From Pomphorhynchus laevis (Eukaryota; Acanthocephala; Palaeacanthocephala; Echinorhynchida; Pomphorhynchidae): DNA of 64,000 bases. Every line of letters begins with the position of its first letter. Positions within the stretch are counted from its first letter, which is position 1. Shown one piece after another: positions 27,901-39,900 of this stretch. The notes beneath the pieces are model-generated. The model did not search any database, was not told the origin of the DNA, and saw only the letters and a list, made by a program, of their open reading frames with translations. The translations under genes and the position numbers were made by a program. Location of the stretch: the NCBI GenBank assembly GCA_012934845.2, contig WNNJ02002011.1, forward strand, positions 186,001-250,000. Reading direction: 5' to 3'.

Positions 27901-30900
27901 CTATTGATATAAATATTTCTAATATTATTTGATAATTATAATTCTAGTAATTTATAGATATTTCTATCTATATAATTTACCTTTAGCATTTAGTCCATAT
28001 CTCGTTATGAACTTATTTTGCTTTAATATTCTATACAAATTTTATAGTTTTATACAAAAATATTTAATTTTTTAATTTCATATTTTTATAATTTTATAGC
28101 AAAAGGTATTTTTAAATCAAAGTTTTATTTATATATAATTTTATTATATATATTTTATTTATTGACGGAAATAATGTTGACCGAAAGTTCGTTGATAATA
28201 AATTAGCCTTAAATATTACGCCCTTTTAAATTCATTTAAGTAGCCTTAAATGAATTTAAAAGTATTTATATTTTAATTGTATTCAACCCACAACTCACTT
28301 AAATTAAAAGGGCGTAATTTATTATTTTACTAACTTTTTAATTTTGCTGAGCACATAAGAAACACTTTCATCGGTTAAGAAACAAAATTAATTAGATGCA
28401 ATAGCAAAGTTTTAAATGATTAATAAATTTTCATTACTTTCGTTTACCTAGTGTTCTTTCACGTGATCTACACTGTTCGTAAAATTTTAAACTTTCATGA
28501 GTCTCGGATAAGCGATCATCGTCGTTCTAAATATTTTTTTATCGAATTTCGACAAAGTACACAACGCTAACTTCAATTTGATCGCATTTATACTGCAACA
28601 CAACGTTATAGTCATATACAAAGGAATCCTCCGATAACCCAAGATCATCCCATTTGATATTTAAATAAGATTTTGCCGTATCACTGCCGCTATGGAAGAA
28701 TTTCTAAAATTAGCTATTAAATGCATAATGACATTGCACGCGTATAATACAATATAATCTTTTTTAAATTATATATTTTAGGCGTTCATTCTTCAAATAA
28801 AGTGGAAGTGTTTTGAAGAATGAAGTAAAGCTTTATTCTTCCCGATTTCTAGGTGTTTTATTCTGAGGCCAGCAATTAATGGAATCCATAATGAGAAGTT
28901 GCAATAACGACAAAAGATCAGTCATTACAATTGCTCGTTTTTCATTTGCAATCTTCCACAAGAATATTGCATACCAACATTTCCAAATATTTCAAATCAC
29001 TTGTCTAAATATTTCACTTGTCTCTTTATAGGACAAGCAAATGGAACGTCATAAATATACTTTCTCCTACAGATTCACTGGTAAGCTGATTCCATACTAC
29101 ATGCGAATATCATGTTTATCGGCTTGTGCGTGATTGAATTATGTCATCCAAATGTTAATTACTACGAATCGAAACATCTGGGGTAGCTTGTTCAGCTTGT
29201 TATGATGACATCCCAGAATTTTGAACGAGAACAGCATGATAAAATAGTGTGAAAGCAAAGAAATAAATTCTTAAAAACAAAATAAAGGAAACAAACTTGG
29301 TTGTCTTGTATTAATTTAACAGTTTTATAAATCGGAGATTCAACTTTAATTGATTAAAACATAATAGGTATTTTTCTTTCAACGCTTGGAACGTTTTCAT
29401 TTTTATCACATCTTTTACTATTTTCCTATTTTACTAACGCATTTATAATTTAAGATATTTTTATCTACAGTAAAAAAATTATTTTGAAAAAATTAATTTA
29501 GGACCAACCACGATTAATTAATGTCAACCACGATTTTACAATTGTAAATTGATACATGTTAGGTAAAATTGCCAAATTTAAAAAGAAACATTTCAAAGAA
29601 GATCAATGAAATATATTTCGGGCTCGCAATCCTGCATGCTTTCCCCGATACATTGCTGCATTGCTTCGTTGAACGACCACACTTAGCCTTTGGGATATAA
29701 TGAACGCTGATCGTCGCTACTCCTGTTCATTCTTTAACAGAATATTTATGCTGATAAATACGTTTAGCCAAACATCGCTATGTTTGTCCTATATAAACCC
29801 AATCACAAATCCCACATGGTATTTAATATACAGCAACATCGTGATTGTAATCAGGTTTACATTTAAAATGTTTGTTTTATTTTGAGCATTTTTCTGGTCT
29901 AAACAATAATATTTGTTGCCTCATTCCGAACCCTTTATATGCTTAACAATTTTGGTGTTCCATTTATCATTAATATAAGGTATACCTGTATTTTAATTCT
30001 AGTTTAGGCAATACAAGTTTCGTCCTAACATTATTTCCTTTGAAATAATATTTTTTAATTGCCCAAGTAGGATATCAACTAGTTACCAGGCTCTTATTAA
30101 TGATATCATCGCTCTTCCTTATATATAGATACTAGAGTAGACGTCCTTCATCTAAGGAAAAGAGGTTAAACATAGGAAATCTTCCACTTCCTATGTATAT
30201 TGCTTCTCCAATTCACAATGTTAGGATATTCGTTAATCGTTTGGGTAACATCAATTTCAGTTATATTAGTGGGTGATCGAATTATGTTAACTCTAGGAAC
30301 GATAACACACCATTTTCTTCCTTTGTTATTGTCCACTGACTATTATCATCTGCAGCATTTAACATATTCAAGAGGTGATCTGGATTACACGATTCCTTCA
30401 AAAGAATAAAAGTATCATTTACGTACCTAATTGCCCAAATAGGATATCCTCTAGTTACCAGGATCTTATTAAAAAGAATTTATATGCTTTATAAAAATAA
30501 CAAAAAAACATAAGTGTATTTAAAGTTAGAGGTTTTTTAAATCTTGTTTTCCAGCATATCACAACTTTAAATTTTTTAAATCGCTTTAACACTTTGCACC
30601 CCTATCTGTTTTTAATCCATACTTAATCTACCTTTATTTTCTTTTATCTCATTTACCAACTTTAATTCAATTGTATCCCATTTACATCCTTAAAAGACTA
30701 GTTGCTGAGGGCGCGTGTTCACTAATTGTGCTAAGCGTATTAATTACGTTTGTTCAAAAGCCACATGTATGGTAGGTTTCATTAGTAGAACGTTTTTACA
30801 TTTAGATGAATGTATTTCTAGGAATCTGGTAAATGCTTTTACATTAAGTCATTTGCTTAATGCATCTACGTTTGTATATCTAAGGATGAAATACGAAAAA

Positions 30901-33900
30901 AATCAATTGAGCGTTATCACTCCTGAATTACGATGTGAGATCGATGTATCTCGATATACATACGTTGCACGATCTTTAAGACTACCGAGATATATCCTTG
31001 CTATTGAAAGCAACATATAATCCAAATCATGCAAAATCCGTCGCCATTTAACATAGCACACCAACAACTATATACGATATTATCGTATGACAAGAGTTTA
31101 TTAACGAGTTCCAACATTTTGAACAATTTAGCTGCAGTATTTAGCCAGACAATAGACAGAAACAATAACTTTCTACCATCATCAGATGGTAGATAATGGA
31201 TATATGTATTTAATCCATTTTAAGCTTTTAAGAGCAGGATTACAGAAATATCAAACAGATTCAATATATTTATATTGAATTTATATTCATAAATATTTTT
31301 ATATTTACGTTTATATTTCACTAGATTCTAAAAAAACTGTTTGACCATTATCATAACCAAACAATTTAATAACAATTGATTAAACTTTTTCTGAAAAAAG
31401 TTTAATCTGATTGTAGAAACCAGCGAAATATAAAACATTATTAAATCTATTTATTATTTCTCCTCTTTTAGAATAAAAAAATCAATTAATAATTTAATTT
31501 AACTTGATTGCATCTGTGAGCTGAAATTCTTCTGATTGTGGCACGACATTATCCTCACAGGTATAGTTCCTATTCTAGATACAGCAGGACGCTACTAATC
31601 AGTCTGGGTGGGTCTCATCAGCTGCTGACCCAGACCTACATTTCACGTTTCGACCCTTATTATCTGCATTCTCCGTTGACTGATGCTGATCGGATTTGGA
31701 CTCAGGACGTCTGTATCGTGATTCAACGCAACATCCACTAGGCTGGCTCTTCCAGTGGTGTAGATATACATTTCTGTATATTACTTATGGTAGGGGATCG
31801 TATTCTAACGATCTATTAGAAACCTACCCGATGTGTATGATCCGCTAGCCGGATCACCCGTTTTTAATGCTGCCACTTGCAATGAATGTTTTTACTTTAA
31901 CTTGATTCCATCTGTGAGCTGAAATTCTTCTGATTGTGGCACGACATTATCCTCACAGGTATAGTTCCTATTCTAGATACAGCAGGACGCTACTAATCAG
32001 TCTGGGTGGGTCTCATCAGCTGCTGACCCAGACCTACATTTCACGTTTCGACCCTTATTATCTGCATTCTCCGTTGACTGATGCTGATCGGATTTGGACT
32101 CAGGACGTCTGTATCGTGATTCAACGCAACATCCACTAAGCTGGCTCTTCCAGTGGTGTAGATATACATTTCTGTATATTACTTTTGGTAGGGGATCGTA
32201 TTCTAACGATCTATTAGAAACCTACCCGATGTGTGTGATCCGCTAGCCGGATCACCCGTTTTTCATGCTGCCACTTGCAATGAATGTTTTTACTTTAACT
32301 TGATTCCATCTGTGAGCTGAAATTCTTCTGATTGTGGCACGACATTATCCTCACAGGTATAGTTCCTATTCTAGATACAGCAGGACGCTACTAATCAGTC
32401 TGGGTGGGTCTCATCAGCTGCTGACCCAGACCTACATTTCACGTTTCGACCCTTATTGAAATGTCAGTTATTTGACAGACAAATCGCTAACGCTTTTCAG
32501 AAAATATGCGCATGCCAACATCAAGAAGCTACCAAATCACAGATGACACTTCCTATCCGTCTGGGCGGCTTCGATCTAAGATGCGATGCTGCGCACGCAA
32601 GAGTTCATTCATTCATAGTGTGCAGCAAATCGGAAAGATATACAGTCTGGATACTTACTATTCCCTGGCTATTCGGAGGCATTATTAACCCTAAGAACAA
32701 GGATGGGCTCAAACTTCATACCGTCCACAGAGGGTGGTCAATCATCAACTTCGCGGCTAATCGATAATCTTGAATCAACCAAGCTGTTACAGTCGTCTCG
32801 CGAAATAAACCGGGCCCGATTACACGCAGCGTCATGTCCAAAGGATGAGGCATGGCTTAGCGCCGTCCCTAATTCGGCATCTGGAACGGAACTAACGCCA
32901 CCATAGTTCTGCTTCCTAGCCCGAATGTGGCTTGGGATTCACTTGTACGAAAAGGATTATCGATGTGGCCGCTGTATGTGTATGGCGGTTAAGGGGATGC
33001 CTACACTTACTCACTTGCTAGTACGGGGTTATCAAGGCCTGCGGCATAACGTCATTCGTGAGTTGTTATTCGCAGGCGCACAATCAGCCCGTATAATGAG
33101 GCCCTGGACGTGCGAGGAATTATCCCGGACCTACGCGAACGCCCGGCATACATCCTTTTTTATGGAGACCTCTACTTGCAGTCCACTTTGCAGTCACCCA
33201 CCCCCAATAAGCCGCATACCGTCATTCAGCCGAAAACGTACAACTCACCGCTGTCACGCCGAACGCTGTCAATGTAAAGGATAGGAAATATAGGGACATA
33301 GTTGAAGATGTGGGGTACATGTTTTCAGTTGCAGTATTTGAGACATTTGGTGGATGGAACCACGAAGGAAACAGGGTAATCAAGCGGTCAGTGAGAAATT
33401 TGAGCCGTACAAGCGGAATGGGATATTCTATGAAGGTCACACGATTATATCAGCGCATCTCGATCGCGCTAATTCGGCAACGCAGAAGTCATGCTAGCTT
33501 CACTCGATCGGCTTCCATGATTGGCCTTTGACCACATCCAACAGGAAACATGTGAACCAGAAGAACGCCTATTTGAGCCAGACGCTATTCTCAACAAGAA
33601 CGTGTTAGTAGAATCTACACACCGATGCTGTGATGCACCTATTACGCGATATACCAAATGCGCAAATGATAATTCAGATGCTGTTGAAGGCCTATTACCC
33701 GTTTACGACAAATTTCAATCCAAATATTTGAATGATGGAGAAGCGCCATATTCAGTTATATCCGTTTAACCATGTAAATTGTCGATGAATTATAAGACAA
33801 TGAAATCATCCCAGAACAGTTTAAATAACGCCGATCAGTCAAACTGATTATTAATCGTACCTGACCACCGCACATATTGACGAACTTCTTCCACTACCTA

Positions 33901-36900
33901 ATAGTAGGAATCGTCAGAAGGGCTCGTCAGAAGGCTGGCTACCAACTCTTCTACAATATAAGCTGAATTAATTTGCTATATTAAAATTGTTATTGATTTA
34001 CAGCTACTCAAACAATTAGCATTTTATTTTATTTTACAAAATATTTGCAAATATTTACTAATTTACTGATGTAAATTATTTCTTCATTTAATAAAATGCA
34101 ACACTTACATATTGAATTCGCGATGACGGATTTATTCCTGTGCTTGATGAATCATTGATCGCAACATTGTATCCTCCGTATTTGCCATTCTTAAAATTAA
34201 AATTGTTTCCTATAATCTTATAACATTTTATAATGTATAATTACTGATAAAAAATTATATTATGCCCTTCTATATATTTTGAAAAGGATAAACAATAACG
34301 TTTTATATATAAAATTAATCAGATAATGTAACTAAGTATACGTATATTAAATTATTTATAAATTAAACATAATGATAAATAAAATAATTAAATTATAAAT
34401 AATTAAATAATTCTAAGAATATATATTAAATATTTTCCGTGTTGGAAATTAATATATTTAATTTTATTAAATATATTAATAAAATTAAATTAATAGCAGC
34501 ATTTAAATTAAACTTGTGATGACCTAATTATGCACGTTGCTTCAATCATATTTATAAGCCAACAGTAAATCGCTCTTGAAAATGCATATTATAATTTTGT
34601 AATAATTAAATTTATAATAATTTGATTTTGTAAATACTAAAACATTATACTTAAATATTAATTAAATAATTAAATATTAATTGTATACATATTATCGATA
34701 ACGTTTCTTTTCAAGAAAAACAACACTTTTAAAATATTTATATATAGAATTTTCTGTATAATGATTTTCTAATCATTCATTTGGAATGACAAATTGTTAA
34801 TTTATCGTAATTTTAGGCTAATATAAAATACGATTTTAATGCCAAAAAACTAAATATATGTAATATAATTTATAATTTATTATAATTAAATAAGTTGTAT
34901 TATATATTATCAGTATATAATATTATATAAATAAGATTATTAGTTAATAATATTATATTAGATAGTATAATATAATATATTATATATAAATATTAAATTA
35001 AATATTAGATAATATAATAAATATGTAGATCTTCTATTAAATAGAAGATTTAATATTATTAAATCTTCTATTTAATAGAAGATTCTTCTGTATTAAATAT
35101 GTAGATCTTCTATTTATTAGACGTAATTTCGAAATATTAGTATCGACGACTGTTTTAGACACAACGGAAAATTACATGCACCTAAAATACTGCCATGTAT
35201 TTATAAACATCAGCAGTACAATTTTATAATCATCAGCAATACAATTGAAATTTGTACAATTGAAATTTTTGATGACACTCCACACTGCACGCAAAAGCAG
35301 TACGCTACATTTTAGTATTGGTTGACCGCGTCAGCTACTGATTCAATACCTACGTTTCACGTTTGGCCCGTTTTATGTTGGTAGACGATCACTCGACTCG
35401 TCTTCTTTATTGACAATTAGATTTAATAAGTGGATTTCGTCTAGCATATTTCAAATTTAATTGAAATCATTTCTGATTTCAAATTATACCAGGGTAATAA
35501 GGAAAGGTTCGACCTTTAATTTGAAAACTTACCTATTTTTGCAATTAATTACTATTATCAAACAGGTCATATATAGTTTATTTCCTAATTTTAAGTCGAT
35601 ATATCTGTACAGCCATTGTTACAATTGAAATTTTGATGACACTGCACGTTGATTAAATCATATCCATAAGCCAACAGCAGTACGCTACATTTCAGTATTT
35701 GTGGATCTCATCAGCTACTTATTTAATACCAACGTTTCACGTTTCGGTCCTTTTAATGTTGACTGACGATCAATCGTCTCAAATTGTAGGGAAACCTACA
35801 ATTTGAGAGTCTACCTTTATTGTAAATTGATTTCTATTATCAAAATAGCCTGACGAAATGGACTTTGTTTAATAAATTAAAAATTAAAATGGAAAAAATC
35901 AAAAATTGTTCATGTATCTTAAAAAGTTACGAATACAAAACTTAGGTATTCTCCAAGTAGAGAATGCATGCATTCTTTGTGTTCTATTTACAGCCAATTT
36001 GTCTTTGCGAGCAAACTTTGTTTCTGTTTATAGAAAGTGCTTTTCGCGTCTATTTCCACTTCAAAGCTTAAGTCATTTGGATGTTCTTCAACTGACCTAA
36101 ACACACTATATTTTTCATTTATTCGCTCAGTACTAACATATTCATATCTATCATTTATTTACGTACATTAATTGATCTCCGCATCTTCCATAGAATTCAA
36201 GCCGTACATGATCGTATTACCTATACACCTATTGAGACACTCGATAACTTTCTAAAAAAAAGTTTCTCTAATGTGCAAACGATATTCAATATTTATTTCA
36301 ACTAGGGGTCCAATCTAAGGTTAAAGATCCCTCTGCCATTGTATCAAACCTGCGATCGAAACATCGATACTTTCAACCAAAAATTCGTACACCCACCTTC
36401 TGAAACGTTTTAAGATCCTAGCTATAAAATTATTAAACCATCAACATTTTTTGTAAAGGATTAAGATTTGTTAATTATTAGTCTTATTAGTGTTTTAATT
36501 CTTTCGTAGTTTAGAAATTCTAGAAATTGCAGTTTAATTTTCTACACCATTTGAATCGCAAAAGAATGTTAGGACAATAGCTGTAGTAGATTAAGCTGTA
36601 GCAGACAGATGATCTGGCAAAGGGGAATCTGCTGTATATATGTAATAGATTCTAGTCGCTCAAAGTCTAACTTTTACTGATGATAGCTATTAAGATCGAA
36701 CCCGGTCTGAAAGATGACTAACAGCTCTAGAATATATTACAACAGCAGGTTCTGTATATTGCTATTGTCCTATCTAGTAGCACCGTTTTTAATGAATAGT
36801 TTATCTGATATATATTCGCTTTGAATAAGCTAACGAGAGAAACGAATATAAATGTATATTGGAAACCATCACAGTCCATCAGCAATAAAGGGTCCAGATT

Positions 36901-39900
36901 TTAAGAGTGTTCATGGATCCTCCACCATTAAGTGTTTAAAGGATAATTGTAGCAATTATCCTTGTGATGAACCCGTTATAATGCGCATTTATTACAGATC
37001 TCAGCAACGCTAAATTTTCAACAGTAAAATTCCACCTATGACTTCTTTGAATTTTTAATACAATCAATATGAAATTGATTCTCTAAAATTTCAATTTTGG
37101 AGCAGAATAAAATAAATTTAAATTTTATATATTTAACTACTAGCTTTGTATGATTTCCAAATTTCAAACTTCTCAAAAATTCCAAATTTTATTTGTTACA
37201 ATTTACTTAAATAATTATATTAAATTATATTATTTAATAATAATTTATTTATTTATTATTTAATAATAAAATTATATATTTTAAATTTATTTTTATGATT
37301 ATCTAGTCTATTATTCTAATACAAAATGTATTTTTTATTATCCATCCGTAAAACATTTTTCTTAAGAGTTTAACCTTTTTTTTATAATATTGTTGATTGA
37401 TTTTTTTACTATTTTCTGCTTGATGTTATTTTTATAGTAACTTAGTCTAAAATATGCATATATTAAATTATTTAAATGATCTTGAAGAAAACCAATATCA
37501 TTACATATTGTTGCAATTCTTAAAATTTCATTATTTAATGTATTATATTTTATATTATATGATATCCATGAATGCTCATTCAAAAATATGTTTATTGTAA
37601 ATTTAAATATGTCACAAGGGGTTTATGCATATAGATGGGAAAATTTAAAACACAGGATTTATTGGATTTTATAGAAACTAAATTGCATGTACTGTTACCC
37701 GATGAAAGAAAAAATATCGTCGTGGACAATGCGTCTATACATAAAATTAATGCTGTCAGGATAGCCATTATCCAAAAGAATTATATATCTCCCAGTTCAC
37801 CTCAGCTTAATCCCATTGAAGAGAACTTTTCCTGTTTAAATATGCATGTAAGATAAAGAGGAGTTAATTTTAACAGTAATACGCTTATCGGTGTAATCGA
37901 GGAGGTTTAAGACGGTGGTAATTTTTCAATGACGGGATATTTTTCTCATATGCGTCTTTGTGCATGTGTTCGTTCAGATTTTATCTGAATATTAAAATTT
38001 TATAAAATGTATTTTTAAACTATTCTATTCATTATTTAAATAATTGAATCTTTATAAACATAATGCAAAGAGGGTATTATAATAATACACAGAGGGGATT
38101 ATAATAATGCACAGAGGGGACTATAATAACGCAAACGGCTGTATAATATCGTTAGTATCGCCAATATCATTACATATTGTTGCAATTCTAAAAATTTCAT
38201 TATTTAATGTATTATATTTTATATTCTATTGTATGCATGAATGATCATGCAAAAATATGTTTTTTGTAAATTTGAATATGTCATCTTTACGATATAAATT
38301 AAAAGTAGTTTTAATTGATGTTAATTTAATGTTCATACCTATATATTTACCTTCTTTATCATTAATATTGGTTTTTATTAAGAATAAGTCTACCTGGATA
38401 ATTTTGTTCGCCTATTGAATAAAAAATATTAGAATTAAATACGCATATATCATCAATATATCGAAACATATTTCGTATCGTCATATCGATTTTTTAAACA
38501 GTCATGAACAAATTCATATTCTATAATTCATATTCTAGATTCTTTATCATCAATATTGGTTTTGTTAAAAATAAGGCTTTTTGGATAAATTTGTTCACTA
38601 ATTGAATAAAAATTATCAGAATTAAATACACATTTATCATCAATATATTGAAACATATATTTCATATCTTTATATAATTTAGATTTATTTTTTAAACAGT
38701 TATGAACAAATTCATATCCTATAAAGCTTAAAAAATAAGTCAGCTATAATTGGGCTAATATTACCACCCATTGGCACACCTTTTATTTGTCTAAATATAG
38801 ATGTCCCTACTTTTAAATAATTTTAATTTATCAAAATTATTACCAATGATTAAACAGATCATATCTTATAATGCTTGAAAATAAGTCAGCTATAAATGGG
38901 CTACTATTACCTACAATTGGAACACCTAGATATTTACCTTCTTTATCATTAATATTGGTTTTTATTTAGAATAAAAATATTAAAAAATAATAAAAAATAT
39001 TAGAATTAAATACGCACATCATCAATATATCGAAACATATTTCGTATCTTCATATCGATTTTTTAAACAGTCATGAACAAATTCATATTCTATAAAGCTT
39101 AAAAATAAGTCAACTATAATTGGGCTACTATTACCTCCAATTGAAACACGTTTTATTTGTCTAAATATAAATGTCCATCAAAGGAAATTTGCGTTATAAA
39201 TTTTCCTTATTCGGATTATTTTGTGCTCGGTATTTGTAAATTTTAAATTTACATTTTAATTATAAAGTTTTATACTAATTTATAATTTATAATTAATTAT
39301 CGTTAATTATTATTTAATTATTACATTTTTATTTAAAATTGCTATTAATTTATTATTAATATATTAGCAATAATTGGGCTACTATTGCATCCCATTGGAA
39401 CACTTACTTGTCTTTATGTGTATTTCATAAATGTAAATAGGAACTTTTTAAAAAATGCTTTACAACAAAGTTTGGCATTCCTTTATTTATCTGGGGATGA
39501 AATCACATTAGTTTCTTGTTTAAGATTTTACATCTAAAGACAAAGTTATTTCATCATTTTATAATTGTTCGTTATCATATTCTATTTTACGGTAAAAGAG
39601 ATTGTATTTATCGTATTTAGTAAATTATCGTATCTACATTAACAATGAGATTGTCTTAATTTTACTGCAAACTCATTTAAAGTTATATATGTACTATGCA
39701 TTAATTGAATCAATAATTATAACATTTAATATACAATATAAAAATAATAATATAATCTAATAAAAATAATAATAGATATTATTAATAGATAAATATTATT
39801 TTTTATAAATATCATTATTTTATTGTAAATCATATAGGCCAGACGCGAAAGAATGACGAATGCCGTTTCGTCATCACAATGACTCGTCAGTACCAGTACA

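Noticed and set aside
32299-32457. Hammerhead core in the 398-bp repeat (minus strand has ctgatga)
   Set aside because: No GAAA follows within stem distance on that strand; the nearby gaaac lies on the wrong side.
36120-36440. Possible LINE C-terminal remnant ([13 protein letters not shown] on the plus strand)
   Set aside because: Only a vague resemblance; no RT motif is nearby.
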